A stretch of DNA of 64,000 bases from Bacillus sp. Cs-700 (GTDB taxonomy: Bacteria; Bacillota; Bacilli; Bacillales; Guptibacillaceae), in the NCBI RefSeq assembly GCF_011082085.1, contig NZ_CP041063.1:1736001-1800000 (forward strand), read 5' to 3'. The position numbers and the translations under genes are program-made. The notes below the pieces were generated by a model. The model was not told the origin of the DNA and searched no databases. It saw only the letters and a list, made by a program, of their open reading frames with translations. Of this stretch, positions 8,543 through 16,876 are shown in pieces (position 1 is the first letter of the stretch; every line of letters starts with the position of its first letter).

Positions 8543-8621
8543 ATCTTCCACTCCTCTCATGGTCTATTCATTTCCAGAGAAGTGAAAAGCTATTCATTCC
8601 GTTACTCGGATTCTATGACGC

Positions 8622-8657
8622 AAAAAAAGCTTCTGCCAACAAATGGCGAAGCTTTTA
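8622..8657 (-). terminator. Terminator after yuiB
   Basis: On the minus strand AAAAGCTTCGCCA pairs with TGGCAGAAGCTTTTTTT with one mismatch. It starts at the yuiB stop. Confidence 0.8.
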
Positions 8658-8972
8658 GAACATTTGATATCCTCTTACACGAAGCATTCGAATTGCAACA
8701 CCTGCAAAGACTGCTCCAACAAGGCCAGCGGATAAAATAATGGCATCAGCACTTCCAAGAGAAAGTAGGTCAGTTCCTAACGCTTTAAAAGAAGAACTGG
8801 GTGACGAGAAATATTGAAAGAACGAAACGTTATCAATGATCATGATAACGATTACAGGATAAGCAACTGCCATGATCCAAGTTGAACGAAGGAGCATATT
8901 AAGCAGAAATCCAATCCCAAAGAAAAGAACAATAAACAACAGCATCGAAATAATCAGCTGTGGAATAGCCAT
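8655..8972 (-). CDS. yuiB: YuiB-like small membrane protein
   Basis: The product has 105 residues, the same length I recall for B. subtilis YuiB, and ends in a very similar GYQMF tail. It has three hydrophobic stretches (about 8-27, 31-50 and 77-95) and no charged catalytic motif. Function is unknown. The ATG is preceded by TGGGGGTGAAAC, a good ribosome binding site. It is placed between yuiC and yuiA as in B. subtilis, but here a 0.8-kb repeat block separates it from yuiA. Confidence 0.8.
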   Translation of the reverse strand: MAIPQLIISMLLFIVLFFGIGFLLNMLLRSTWIMAVAYPVIVIMIIDNVSFFQYFSSPSSSFKALGTDLLSLGSADAIILSAGLVGAVFAGVAIRMLRVRGYQMF

Positions 8973-9050
8973 TGTTTCACCCCCAAGTAATCATTGTTAG
9001 TTTACTGGATTGTCCGTTTATAGTCAATGAACGGAGAGTGAACAAAGAAA

Positions 9051-9225
9051 GCGGAAGCGACCTGGTAGGTCCGATAATGAAAAGCGAAGACGAGCGTTTA
9101 GAAACGTAGATATTGGAACGCTTGAACTAGAACACGCTTTTTGTGTTCTGGTGAAAGAGTGAAATATCGGAGTTTCTGCGAGTCGTAGCTGGATCTTAAA
9201 AAGCGGAAGGCTTTCAATTGAACAC
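9051..9225. repeat. Repeat unit C, copy 1
   Basis: A stretch of about 175 bp beginning GCGGAAGCGACCTGGTAGG recurs in the same orientation at 9535-9708 with only a few substitutions and one indel. It contains AGAACAC-N7-GTGTTCT and GATATT/AATATC pairings, so it can fold into a hairpin. No coding function was found. Immediately after it (to 9286), TTTCAATTGAACAC pairs with GTGTTCAACTGAAA, and a short GCGCTGAAGCTAGATC tail follows. Confidence 0.75.
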
Positions 9226-9288
9226 GTCCTTTGTGTTCAACTGAAAGACTGAAGCGACTCGAGGACCTGGGCGCTGAAGCTAGATCAT

Positions 9289-9543
9289 AGAAAAGCGGAA
9301 GCGCCTGGTTCACCTGCGACAAGCTTAAGACGAGTCACAATGTGGCGCTCTTTGCCACAATGAGACTTGGCTTAAGACCTCGAGCAGGTAGGCGCTGAAG
9401 CTAGATCAAGAAAAGCGGAAGCGCCTGGTTCACCTGCGACAAGCTTAAGACGAGTCACAATGTGGCGCTCTTTGCCACAATGAGACTTGGCTTAAGACCT
9501 CGAGCAGGTAGGCGCTGAAGCTAGATCAAGAAAAGCGGAAGCG
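9289..9543. repeat. Exact tandem duplication of a 120-bp hairpin element (unit B)
   Basis: Positions 9301-9420 and 9421-9540 are identical, with identity extending from 9289 to 9543 at period 120. Each unit is one long imperfect hairpin: GCGCCTGGTTCACCTGC pairs loosely with GCAGGTAGGCGC, CTTAAG with CTTAAG, GAGTCACAATGTGGC with GCCACAATGAGACT, around a GCTCTTT loop. Units open with AAAAGCGGAAGCG and close with GAAGCTAGATCAAG. This resembles the REP/MITE-like intergenic repeats seen in bacilli; no transposase is present. Confidence 0.85.
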
Positions 9544-9708
9544 ACCTGGTAGGTCCGACAATGAAAAGCGAAGACGAGCGTTTAGAAAAGGAGATATTGG
9601 AACTCTTGAACTAGAACACGCTTTTGTGTTCTGGTGAAAGAGTGAAATATCGGAGTTTCTGCGAGTCGTAGCTGGATCTTAAAAAGCGGAAGGCTTTCAA
9701 TTGAACAC
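9535..9708. repeat. Repeat unit C, copy 2
   Basis: Nearly identical to 9051-9225 in the same orientation; differences include ACGTAG versus AAGGAG after TTTAGAA and one T fewer in the AGAACACGCTTTT loop. The two C copies flank the tandem B units, giving an order C-tail-B-B-C. Confidence 0.75.
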
Positions 9709-9751
9709 TGAATTTAGACTTCCATGAGTGATATACTTTCTTATGTTGAAC

Positions 9752-9787
9752 AAAAAGAAAAGCTAAGCGCATTTAAGCGCTTAGCTT
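9752..9787 (-). terminator. Terminator after yuiA
   Basis: On the minus strand AAGCTAAGCGC, loop TTAAAT, GCGCTTAGCTT is followed by TTCTTTTTG. The yuiA stop codon lies within the first arm. Confidence 0.8.
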
Positions 9788-9921
9788 GTTGGATTTTGTT
9801 TAGCTCCACTACCACCACAATTATCACATGTTTCCGATCCACCAAGAAGCAGTTGAAAGTACCCCTTCCCCTGGCAATAAGGACAGTCTGTAGCTTTCGC
9901 CTTATTTTGTTGTCTTCTCAC
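9781..9921 (-). CDS. yuiA: YuiA-like small zinc-ribbon protein, 46 residues
   Basis: This gene is too short for ordinary ORF cut-offs. From a GTG start with AAAGGAG 9 nt upstream it encodes 46 residues. The core is two DnaJ-type zinc motifs: DCPYCQGKGYF, then LLLGGSETCDNCGGSGA, so four Cys in two CxxC pairs are ready to bind one zinc. This matches the cysteine-rich small protein YuiA, which sits next to yuiB in B. subtilis. Function is unknown; related CxxCxGxG motifs bind unfolded protein in DnaJ, but nothing here proves that. A terminator overlaps the stop, supporting a real transcription unit. Confidence 0.8.
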   Translation of the reverse strand: MRRQQNKAKATDCPYCQGKGYFQLLLGGSETCDNCGGSGAKQNPTS

Positions 9922-10109
9922 ATCAACCACTCCTTTGTTGTAATTTTCTGATAATATATCAAGAATCGTTGAAAAAGAAAAACCCCAAATTTCTGCCTGA
10001 CAGCCTGTGTAAGCGGATACATCTATTATTATCAGATTATTTCGTTAATTATCAAATCATTTCAGCTATTATGATAGAATCCTATTTTGCCCATTCTTGT
10101 TCACCTACG

Positions 10110-10619
10110 CTACTTAGGCGTATGATACATCAATTTATATGTGGTGTACTGAAACTGATTACCGGGGTTCATTTCTGTCATAAACTGTTCCATTCCATTT
10201 AAGAAAGAGGGGATCATCGAAGAGGTTCGTGGATCTGCAAGAAGCTCTTCCTTTGTTAAAAAGGCACAAGTTGCAATTTCTGCCGTCTCCGCTATTTCGG
10301 TCCCTCCCGTTCTTTTCATATGAAAAACAACTAAATTATCACTTATATCGTGATTAATCACACCTGAACGAATACCGGCAATTCCAATCGTTTCGGCTAC
10401 GATGCCTGTTTCTTCGTAAACTTCCCTCACAGCGGCTTCGTCCACTGTTTCTCCTGGATCAACAAACCCAGCCGGAAAGGACCACTTTCCTTTTAAGCCA
10501 CCATATTTCTTCATCACAACAAGATACTTTCCTTCATACTCAACGATGCCTGCAGCAGCAAGCCATACTTTCCCTCGTTTATTCAAGACAACATCCTCCC
10601 AGGTATAAATAAAGTCCAT
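10110..10619 (-). CDS. Nudix hydrolase
   Basis: The product has 169 residues. The Nudix box is complete: GFVDPGETVDEAAVREVYEETGI matches GX5EX7REUXEEXGU (about residues 51-73), so it should bind Mg2+ and hydrolyse a nucleoside diphosphate linked to another moiety. The preceding KWSFPAG stretch is typical of NADH pyrophosphatase and ADP-ribose-like members, but the substrate cannot be told from the sequence. The ribosome binding site is weak. It sits between yuiA and yumB and is not part of the B. subtilis order that I recall, so it may be a local insertion. Confidence 0.8.
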   Translation of the reverse strand: MDFIYTWEDVVLNKRGKVWLAAAGIVEYEGKYLVVMKKYGGLKGKWSFPAGFVDPGETVDEAAVREVYEETGIVAETIGIAGIRSGVINHDISDNLVVFHMKRTGGTEIAETAEIATCAFLTKEELLADPRTSSMIPSFLNGMEQFMTEMNPGNQFQYTTYKLMYHTPK

Positions 10620-10762
10620 CGCTCATAAGCTTTACCATAGCCCCTATTCGATTGAATAGATTAGAAAAACGTGGCTAGTCGTCCATTCCTTTAAGACGGC
10701 AGCCATCGTTTTTCTTCTAAACAATGATTCATGCTAGCGTTTAAAAAACACTTAATGATACG

Positions 10763-10793
10763 AAAAAAAGGCAAAGACATCATGTCTTTGCCC
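10763..10793 (-). terminator. Terminator after yumB
   Basis: GGCAAAGAC, loop ATCAT, GTCTTTGCC; on the minus strand followed by TTTTTTTTCG. Confidence 0.85.
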
Positions 10794-10809
10794 TCTTTAT
10801 CTGATGATC

Positions 10810-12012
10810 TTAAAATAACTTAAGCTTTCCTTTTTTCCAGACAAGCCCTGGTCCACCAAGCATGAACAGGTAACGATTATCAATCACTTTTTTCATAGCA
10901 GACGCTGTGCTACCATAAAGTTTCTTGTTTCCAACTTTACCAATTGCTTCGCCTTTTCCAAGTGATGCCACTGTCCCTTTGATGTCCGGTGTAAAGCTTT
11001 CAAGCTCTTTACCGCGTACAAGGTTTAATAAGTTCTTAGAAACAGCTCCAGCAGCTTGGATCGCAACTTGAGCCGTTGGAGGAAACGGACGATCAATTTC
11101 TTCGTTAATGAGAAGCGCACAGTCTCCAACAACGAAAACATTATCGTAATCCGGTGTACGCTGATCTTTACGAACAGGTACGCGACCACGGTTTGTTTCG
11201 AAACCAGAATTAGCAACGATCGAATTTCCTTGAACACCACCAGTCCAAACAACTGTAGCAGCTTTCACTTCTTCGTTCTCACCGAGGATCACACCGTCTT
11301 CTGTAACTTCTTTAATCATCGTACTCGTACGGAACTCTACTCCTTTTCGTTCAAGAAGGTTCATGCCGTATTCCACAAGCTCTTCGTCGAATCCTGGAAG
11401 AACAGTTGGAGAGGCTTCCACATTAATAATCTTAACGCGATCACGTGGGATATCGAACTCTTTACAAAGTTCAGGTACACGCTCGGCTAATTCACCGACA
11501 AACTCGATTCCAGTGAATCCAGCGCCACCAACGATAATGGTTAGAAGATCATCACGACGATCTGACTCATTGTTGTAGCTCGCAAACTGATACTCTATAT
11601 GCTCACGAATTTTACGAACAGAGTTTACGCTGCGAATACTGAAGGCGTTTTCTTTCAAGCCTTTAATACCAAATGTAGCTGGCTCAAAGCCTAGAGCTAA
11701 CACAAGATAATCGTACTCAAGTTCACCATTTGAAAGGATAACGCGTTTTTCGTCCGGCTTCACTTCTACAACCGTGTCTTTAATAAATTTAATTTTGTTC
11801 ATATCAATAACGTCTTTAATCATAATACGCGTTTTGTCATGATGCATTGTGCCTGCAGCTGGCTCATGAAGCCACGTCGTTTGATAGTGATAGTCATGCT
11901 TATTCACTAGCGTTACTTCCACTTCATTTGATCCCATCTCTTTTTGAAGACGAGCTGCTGTCATAATTCCGCCGTAACCTGCACCTAGAATTGCTATTTT
12001 TGGCCTACTCAC
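10810..12012 (-). CDS. yumB: Type II NADH dehydrogenase (YumB-like)
   Basis: The product has 400 residues and would pass electrons from NADH to quinone without pumping protons. Two Rossmann dinucleotide folds are visible: [20 protein letters not shown] for FAD at the N-terminus and [20 protein letters not shown] for NADH near residue 165. [11 protein letters not shown] (about 295) is the FAD-contacting block, followed by [11 protein letters not shown], the quinone-side motif of NDH-2. The C-terminal helix region anchors it at the membrane surface. The GTG at 12012 (VSRPKIAIL) was chosen by comparison with relatives; GTG codons at 12021 and 12027 lie against the AAAGGTGG site. Divergent from yumC as in B. 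subtilis. Confidence 0.85.
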   Translation of the reverse strand: MSRPKIAILGAGYGGIMTAARLQKEMGSNEVEVTLVNKHDYHYQTTWLHEPAAGTMHHDKTRIMIKDVIDMNKIKFIKDTVVEVKPDEKRVILSNGELEYDYLVLALGFEPATFGIKGLKENAFSIRSVNSVRKIREHIEYQFASYNNESDRRDDLLTIIVGGAGFTGIEFVGELAERVPELCKEFDIPRDRVKIINVEASPTVLPGFDEELVEYGMNLLERKGVEFRTSTMIKEVTEDGVILGENEEVKAATVVWTGGVQGNSIVANSGFETNRGRVPVRKDQRTPDYDNVFVVGDCALLINEEIDRPFPPTAQVAIQAAGAVSKNLLNLVRGKELESFTPDIKGTVASLGKGEAIGKVGNKKLYGSTASAMKKVIDNRYLFMLGGPGLVWKKGKLKLF

Positions 12013-12380
12013 TTGAATCACATCCACCTTTTATCGGTATTTTTTTGGACATATTGTTAATTTCCCTGCATAGTCCTATCGTGAAACGTCAATAAACGCT
12101 GATTATAAGAAATCTCTTGGTTTAAAATAAACAATCCTTCATATGTTCAAAAGAGATTGTTAAGTATTTCACGTTCTAGACCAAAAAAATGTTAGTCCAG
12201 CACGCACTTTGTCATAAAATTTTCAAATCTGACGCTCCATTCTAATCATATTCTTTTTTATTTCCTTTTTCAACCTTTATAATGAAAGTTCTAGAGGTGT
12301 TTTCACCTTAGGGGTTTAGTTCCGTTTTCATTATGATTATAATAATGAAAGCACAGTATTAAATTTTAGGGGGACTGACT
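12013..12380. other. Divergent yumB-yumC intergenic region (368 bp)
   Basis: No ORF of note. It holds a TATAAT at 12340-12345 and a TTTATAATGAAAG at about 12275, both candidate -10 elements toward yumC without a clear -35. An AATCTCTT...AAGAGATT inverted repeat spans about 12110-12155, and AGGTGTTTTCACCT forms a small hairpin near 12296. None of these is a recognised riboswitch. Confidence 0.4.
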
Positions 12381-13388
12381 ATGACAGACCAACAAGAACT
12401 TTATGATATAACGATTATTGGTGGAGGTCCTGTTGGCTTATTCACCGCATTCTACGGTGGTATGCGCCAACTTAAGGTTAAAATAATTGAAAGTATGCCT
12501 CAACTTGGAGGGCAGCTCTCTGCGCTCTATCCTGAAAAATACATTTATGACGTTGCCGGTTTTCCAAAGGTACTCGCACAAGACCTTGTGGACAATCTTG
12601 TTGAACAGGCTAATCAATTTAATCCAGACGTTGTGTTGGAACAGTCTGTTGAAGAAGTGTCTACGCAAGAAGACGGCACACTCTACCTTCGTTCAAATAC
12701 GGGTGATGAGCATTATACGCGCGCAGTGATCATTACTGCCGGTGTTGGCGCATTCCAACCAAGACGTCTTAAAGTAGAAGGCGCCGATCTTTATGAAGGG
12801 AAAAACCTTCACTATTTCGTGAATGATCTTACTGCGTTTGCTGGTCAAAAGGTTCTGATTGCCGGTGGTGGAGATTCTGCTGTTGATTGGGCGAACATGC
12901 TTGAGCCAATTGCTGAAGAAGTAACGCTTATTCACCGTCGCGATAAATTCAGAGCACATGAGCATAGTGTGGAACAGCTTATGAACTCCTCTGTCAACGT
13001 TCAAACGCCATATAACATTACCGAGTTTATTGGGGACGGAAACCGTATTAATCAAGTCGTTCTCGAGCAGGTTAAAGGCGAAGGGTCAATTACGAAAGAC
13101 GTTGACGCAGTTATTGTAAATTACGGCTTCATCTCTTCTCTTGGACCAATTAAAGAGTGGGGTCTAGAGATCGAAAAGAATTCAATTGTGGTTAATTCCA
13201 AGATGGAAACAAACGTACCCGGCATTTACGCTGCTGGTGATGTGGCTACATACGATGGGAAAGTAAAGCTCATCGCCTCTGGATTTGGTGAAGCACCAAC
13301 AGCTGTTAACAATGCCAAATCCTATATGGACCCTGATGCTAAGGTACAGCCGCTTCACAGCACAAGCCTCTTCGATAAGAAAAAGTAA
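12381..13388 (+). CDS. yumC: Ferredoxin/flavodoxin-NADP+ reductase (YumC-like)
   Basis: The product has 335 residues and the thioredoxin-reductase-like fold of bacillar [23 protein letters not shown] binds [21 protein letters not shown] binds NADPH, and [14 protein letters not shown] closes the FAD site. The redox CxxC of thioredoxin reductase is absent at the corresponding place, which separates it from TrxB and supports FNR type 2. It supplies reduced ferredoxin or flavodoxin, for example for desaturases or Fe-S assembly. The ATG is preceded by AGGGGGACTGACT. A short membrane-peptide gene follows after 23 bp. Confidence 0.9.
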   Translation: MTDQQELYDITIIGGGPVGLFTAFYGGMRQLKVKIIESMPQLGGQLSALYPEKYIYDVAGFPKVLAQDLVDNLVEQANQFNPDVVLEQSVEEVSTQEDGTLYLRSNTGDEHYTRAVIITAGVGAFQPRRLKVEGADLYEGKNLHYFVNDLTAFAGQKVLIAGGGDSAVDWANMLEPIAEEVTLIHRRDKFRAHEHSVEQLMNSSVNVQTPYNITEFIGDGNRINQVVLEQVKGEGSITKDVDAVIVNYGFISSLGPIKEWGLEIEKNSIVVNSKMETNVPGIYAAGDVATYDGKVKLIASGFGEAPTAVNNAKSYMDPDAKVQPLHSTSLFDKKK

Positions 13389-13411
13389 GTCCTACGAAAA
13401 GGAGGATACAC

Positions 13412-13540
13412 ATGGATCAAATTCTTTTTATCATCGTTATGGTCGCAGGTCTTGGTTATTCTCTTTATAACAGTTTAAAAGAAACGCCAAAACCGAATTG
13501 GAAAACGGTTAAACAGAACCTCTTTCATTCTTCTCACTAA
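13412..13540 (+). CDS. Small single-pass membrane protein, 42 residues
   Basis: AAAAGGAGGATACAC gives a near-perfect ribosome binding site before ATG. The product is MDQILFIIVMVAGLGYSLYN followed by a short polar tail rich in Lys and Pro, that is, one N-terminal membrane helix (about 3-20) and a cytosolic tail. It is followed directly by a strong terminator, so it is the last gene of the yumC unit. B. subtilis has a similarly short gene (yuzG) just after yumC; I believe this is the counterpart but cannot confirm it. Function unknown. Confidence 0.75.
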   Translation: MDQILFIIVMVAGLGYSLYNSLKETPKPNWKTVKQNLFHSSH

Positions 13541-13546
13541 AACGTT

Positions 13547-13577
13547 AAAAACCCCGTACAAAGCGTACGGGGTTTTT
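13547..13577. terminator. Bidirectional terminator after the yumC unit
   Basis: AAAAACCCCGTAC, loop AAAGC, GTACGGGGTTTTT. It lies between two convergent genes. Confidence 0.9.
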
Positions 13578-13592
13578 AATATGTATGCGTTT

Positions 13593-13787
13593 TTACCATC
13601 CAAGCCCAACTTTAGTAGTCAAAATTTCTTCACCTGAATCTTCTTTTAACGAAATTTCGTAACGACCTGTTTGGTTTGAGTAAGCGAGCGTTTTTTCTTT
13701 AAAAGCGACATTTGCCTGGTAGCGAACATCAAACGTTTCGGCCTCCAGATCTCCAGCTCCCTCTTCATGTATCTTTACTGTAAACAA
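13593..13787 (-). CDS. Small hypothetical protein, 64 residues
   Basis: The product starts with TTG, preceded by GAAGGAGGGG at 6 nt. Residues MFTVKIHEEGAGDLEAETFD and KEKTLAYSNQTGRYEISLKEDSGEEIL alternate hydrophobic and charged positions like a small all-beta protein; there is no membrane segment and no Cys. I do not recognise a family. The good ribosome binding site and a shared downstream terminator support a real gene. Confidence 0.6.
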   Translation of the reverse strand: MFTVKIHEEGAGDLEAETFDVRYQANVAFKEKTLAYSNQTGRYEISLKEDSGEEILTTKVGLGW

Positions 13788-13975
13788 TCCAATCCCCTCC
13801 TTCTACAGTCATTTTATCACTGCTAGAAATCATGAGATATGACAAATAGTTTACACAATAACCATTTTTTTCCACGAAAATTATTTTCGTATTTACACAT
13901 TTCAAATGATTATTTTCTTCTAGAAATGGGTAAACCCGAAGTAGACTTAAAATACAAGTGCAGGAGGATTTACTC

Positions 13976-14797
13976 ATGAATCGATTACAAAATAAAACAG
14001 CCGTGATCACAGGAGCTGCGACTGGCATAGGACAAGCAACAGTCGAACTTTTCGCAAAAGAAGGTGCAACCGTATTATGTGCGGACGTGAATACGGAAGA
14101 AATGAACAAAACGGCTGATAAGCTGAATAGTGACGGGGCTAACGTAAAAACCTACCATGTTGACGTTTCAAGTGAGGATAGCGTGACAAGCTTCGCTAAC
14201 AAAGTAAAAGAAGAGTATGGCACGATCGATGTACTCTTTAATAACGCAGGAGTGGATCAAGAAGGCGGTAAAGTACACGAATATCCGGTTGAATTGTTTG
14301 ATCGTATTATTTCTGTTGATCTACGAGGTACGTTCTTAACAAGCAAATACTTACTCCCGCTAATGATGGATAATGGCGGTTCAATTATTAACACGTCATC
14401 GATGTCGGGTCGAGCGGCTGACCTTGATCGTTCAGGCTATAATGCGGCTAAAGGCGGAATTACGAACTTTACAAAAGCCATGGCAATCGACTATGCAAGA
14501 CAGGGAATTCGTGTGAACTCGCTCTCTCCTGGTACGATTGAAACGCCTTTAATCGACGAACTTGCAGGTACCAAAGAAGAAGAAATGGGTCAGAAATTTA
14601 GAGATGCCAACAAGTGGATTACACCGCTTGGAAGACTTGGACGTCCTGATGAAATGGCAAAGGTTGCTCTTTTCTTAGCATCAGACGATAGCTCATATGT
14701 AACAGGTGAAGATATTACAGCTGATGGCGGCATTATGGCTTATACTTGGCCTGGTAAAATGCTGATTGATGAGCAGTGGAAAAAAGAAACGGAATAA
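13976..14797 (+). CDS. Short-chain dehydrogenase/reductase (SDR)
   Basis: The product has 273 residues and is a classical SDR: cofactor motif TAVITGAATGIGQATVELFA (TGxxxGIG), acidic residue ADVN after beta 2 suggesting NAD(H) preference, LFNNAGVD, catalytic Ser in IINTSSMSGR, and YNAAKGG with the catalytic Tyr and Lys; VNSLSPGTIETPL and the closing ITADGGIMAYTWPG follow. The substrate is an unknown alcohol or sugar. CAGGAGG precedes the ATG. It is transcribed toward the carbohydrate cluster and separated from it by a shared terminator, so it may or may not belong functionally. The cofactor preference is an inference. Confidence 0.85.
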   Translation: MNRLQNKTAVITGAATGIGQATVELFAKEGATVLCADVNTEEMNKTADKLNSDGANVKTYHVDVSSEDSVTSFANKVKEEYGTIDVLFNNAGVDQEGGKVHEYPVELFDRIISVDLRGTFLTSKYLLPLMMDNGGSIINTSSMSGRAADLDRSGYNAAKGGITNFTKAMAIDYARQGIRVNSLSPGTIETPLIDELAGTKEEEMGQKFRDANKWITPLGRLGRPDEMAKVALFLASDDSSYVTGEDITADGGIMAYTWPGKMLIDEQWKKETE

Positions 14798-14803
14798 GTG
14801 AGC

Positions 14804-14835
14804 AAAACCCCGATGCTGGTTGCATCGGGGTTTCT
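14804..14835. terminator. Bidirectional terminator between SDR gene and carbohydrate operon
   Basis: AAAACCCCGATGC, loop TGGTT, GCATCGGGGTTTC. It ends the SDR unit on the plus strand and the sugar operon on the minus strand. Confidence 0.85.
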
Positions 14836-14841
14836 TTGTAG

Positions 14842-15810
14842 TTAAGCCCACCACATCTCCGTTGGCTGTTCAACAATTAAGACAGACTGAAGGTTCTTAA
14901 CTGCCGTTTGAAATCCTTCGTTAATCGACATGAGTGGATCTTCGTGTTCAATGCTAACGACATGGTCATAGCCATATGTGCGGAGTGCACTCATCATATG
15001 GGACCATTCTTGATTGCTATGTCCGCAGCCGACAGAACGGAACGTCCATGCGCGCGTTTTCACTTCGCCATAAGGCTGCATGTCGGTTAAGCCGTGCATA
15101 TTTACATTATCCTGATCAATATACGTATCTTTCGCATGGAAATGATGGATGGCGTTTTCTTTTCCAAGAATTTTAATGGCTGCGACTGGATCGATTCCCT
15201 GCCACCACATATGACTTGGATCGAGGTTTGCACCAACAGCATCGCACGTTAACTCACGAAGCTTGAGCATTGTGTATGGCGTATGAACCAGGAAACCTCC
15301 GTGAAGTTCAAGACCAATTTTCACATTATGATCCTTCGCGAATTGCCCCCACTCTTTCCAATAAGGCACTAGCTTCTCTTCCCATTGCCACTTCAATATA
15401 TCTGAGTACTCAGCTGGCCATGGTGTAACAGGCCAGTTTGGATTTTTCGCGTCTTCACTATCTCCGGGCGTTCCCGAGAATGTATTCACAACTGGAACGT
15501 TCATGGCCGATGCTAATTTCACAGTCTTAACGAACGTATCATGGCACTCCTTAGCAAATTTCTTATCAGGAGAAATCGGGTTTCCGTGACAGCTAAACGC
15601 ACTAATCTCAAGTCCTCTTGAATGAACTTTATCAAGATATTCCGAGCGCTTTTCTTCACTTTCGAGCAATTCATCTAGATTGCAATGCGCATCACCTGGA
15701 TAGCCCCCCGTACCAATTTCGACCGCTTTCAGTCCAGACGCTTTCGCATGATCGAGCATTTCTTCAAATGACTTATCTGAGAATAGAACGGTAAATACAC
15801 CTAGTTTCAT
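14842..15810 (-). CDS. Sugar isomerase/epimerase-like TIM-barrel protein (AP_endonuc_2 family)
   Basis: The product has 322 residues. It has the xylose-isomerase-like TIM barrel: MKLGVFTVLFSDKSFEEML, GLKAVEIGTGGYPG at strand 2, VGANLDPSHMWWQGIDP, HHFHAKDT and SIEHEDPLMS. Metal ligands expected for the family are visible as E in GLELHGG, D and H in NLDPSHM, H in HFHAKDT, and E in SIEHED, so a divalent-metal enzyme is likely. Relatives catalyse isomerisation, epimerisation, dehydration or beta-elimination on sugars, so the exact reaction is open. It is the last gene of the operon and is preceded by AAGAGGAGTGATCC. Confidence 0.75.
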   Translation of the reverse strand: MKLGVFTVLFSDKSFEEMLDHAKASGLKAVEIGTGGYPGDAHCNLDELLESEEKRSEYLDKVHSRGLEISAFSCHGNPISPDKKFAKECHDTFVKTVKLASAMNVPVVNTFSGTPGDSEDAKNPNWPVTPWPAEYSDILKWQWEEKLVPYWKEWGQFAKDHNVKIGLELHGGFLVHTPYTMLKLRELTCDAVGANLDPSHMWWQGIDPVAAIKILGKENAIHHFHAKDTYIDQDNVNMHGLTDMQPYGEVKTRAWTFRSVGCGHSNQEWSHMMSALRTYGYDHVVSIEHEDPLMSINEGFQTAVKNLQSVLIVEQPTEMWWA

Positions 15811-15831
15811 AGGATCACTCCTCTTAAGTTA

Positions 15832-16872
15832 TTAATCAAGTCGAATGCTTCTACCAGTGGAACAGCTTTCATAGATCGCTTCAATTACTTGCGAGACGCG
15901 TCTCGCTTCTTCTGATTTCACGATCGGTTGTTCGAGTCCAAGGCAGCTGTTAACGAAGTTTGCTGCTTGAGGCAATCCTGGATCTTCATCTCCAGGTGTC
16001 CACTGGCTACTCGTGTTTAATAGCATGCCGTGCTGTGCTTTATTTAATTGAAATGGAAAGACATCAATTCCTCCATCGCTTCCCGAAATACTCACCGCTT
16101 CTTTGTCCTCTGCGATGTTAGCGGACCAGGATGTTTCAAAAAGCATGGAAACATTATTATCAAATCGAATGTATGCCGTTACATGATCATCTACATTAAA
16201 TGTCTCATGATCAAACGTCCCCCACTGATTTACTTGTGAAGGCGTTTTGCTAAGACGATTATAGGTAGTGCCAGTCACTTCAACCGGTTTCGCATTCCCC
16301 ATCAACCACATGCTTAAATCGAGGAAATGACAACCGTAGTCTATTAAACTACCTCCGCCTTGAAGCTGTTTATTCGTAAACACGCCCCACCCTGGTACTT
16401 TTCGACGACGGAGAGCTTGTACTCTTGCGACCATTGGATCACCGATTTCATTCTCTTGAATGAGTTGACGTGCAGCACGCGGTTCTTTCATAAACCGATA
16501 ATGATACGCAATGGATAGTATTTTGCCCGAGGTTTTCTCAGCTGCGATCATGCGATCACATTCTTCTACAGTCATAGCCATTGGTTTCTCACAGAGAACA
16601 TGAACACCTGCAATAAGAGCCTGTTCAGCAAGGTCAGCATGAAATTTATTCGGTGTGCAAATCGTTACAGCATCTACTTCTTTAAATAGAGCTTGAACGT
16701 CATCATAGACATTCGGAATCCCAAACACGAGCGCGGCTTGCTTCGCTTTCTCATAATCGACATCATAAACACCAAACAACTCTACTTGTTCAGAGAGCTG
16801 TTGGTACGCTGGAATATGACGGGACTGAGCGATACCGCCAGACCCGATAATCCCCATACGTAATTTATTCAC
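15832..16872 (-). CDS. Gfo/Idh/MocA-family dehydrogenase (second of pair)
   Basis: The product has 346 residues. The N-terminal Rossmann fold shows MGIIGSGGIAQSRHIPAY, the family hallmark HVLCEKPMAMTVEECD (the EKP loop with the active-site Lys) near residue 95, and the C-terminal alpha/beta sheet domain begins after VARVQALRRRKVPGWG; LIDYGCHFLDLSMWL carries the conserved Asp and His of the catalytic face. It would oxidise or reduce a sugar, inositol or glycoside hydroxyl with NAD(P). GTG start with GAGGTGATCAA upstream; the gap to the previous gene is 4 bp, implying translational coupling. Paired with 16877-17905, it could run the reverse step of a two-dehydrogenase pathway. Confidence 0.85.
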   Translation of the reverse strand: MNKLRMGIIGSGGIAQSRHIPAYQQLSEQVELFGVYDVDYEKAKQAALVFGIPNVYDDVQALFKEVDAVTICTPNKFHADLAEQALIAGVHVLCEKPMAMTVEECDRMIAAEKTSGKILSIAYHYRFMKEPRAARQLIQENEIGDPMVARVQALRRRKVPGWGVFTNKQLQGGGSLIDYGCHFLDLSMWLMGNAKPVEVTGTTYNRLSKTPSQVNQWGTFDHETFNVDDHVTAYIRFDNNVSMLFETSWSANIAEDKEAVSISGSDGGIDVFPFQLNKAQHGMLLNTSSQWTPGDEDPGLPQAANFVNSCLGLEQPIVKSEEARRVSQVIEAIYESCSTGRSIRLD

Positions 16873-16876
16873 TTGA

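Noticed and set aside
9098-9322. 74-codon minus-strand frame inside the repeat block
   Set aside because: It lies entirely in repeat unit C and its tail, mirrors the hairpin repeats (two SVEHKGRVQ/SPEHKKRV-like copies), and has no ribosome binding site. It is a by-product of the repeats.
9289-9543. Possible CRISPR array
   Set aside because: Repeats are 120 bp, directly abutting and self-complementary, with no spacers and no cas genes.
9724-10202. Two plus-strand frames of 75 and 77 codons around yuiA and the Nudix gene
   Set aside because: The first is antisense to yuiA, the second to the Nudix 3' end; neither has a ribosome binding site.
11056-11490. 144-codon plus-strand frame inside yumB
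   Set aside because: Antisense to the well-supported yumB gene; composition typical of a shadow frame.
13928-13945. Sigma-B-type promoter before the SDR gene
   Set aside because: GGGTAA is present, but no GTTT element lies at the required distance upstream.
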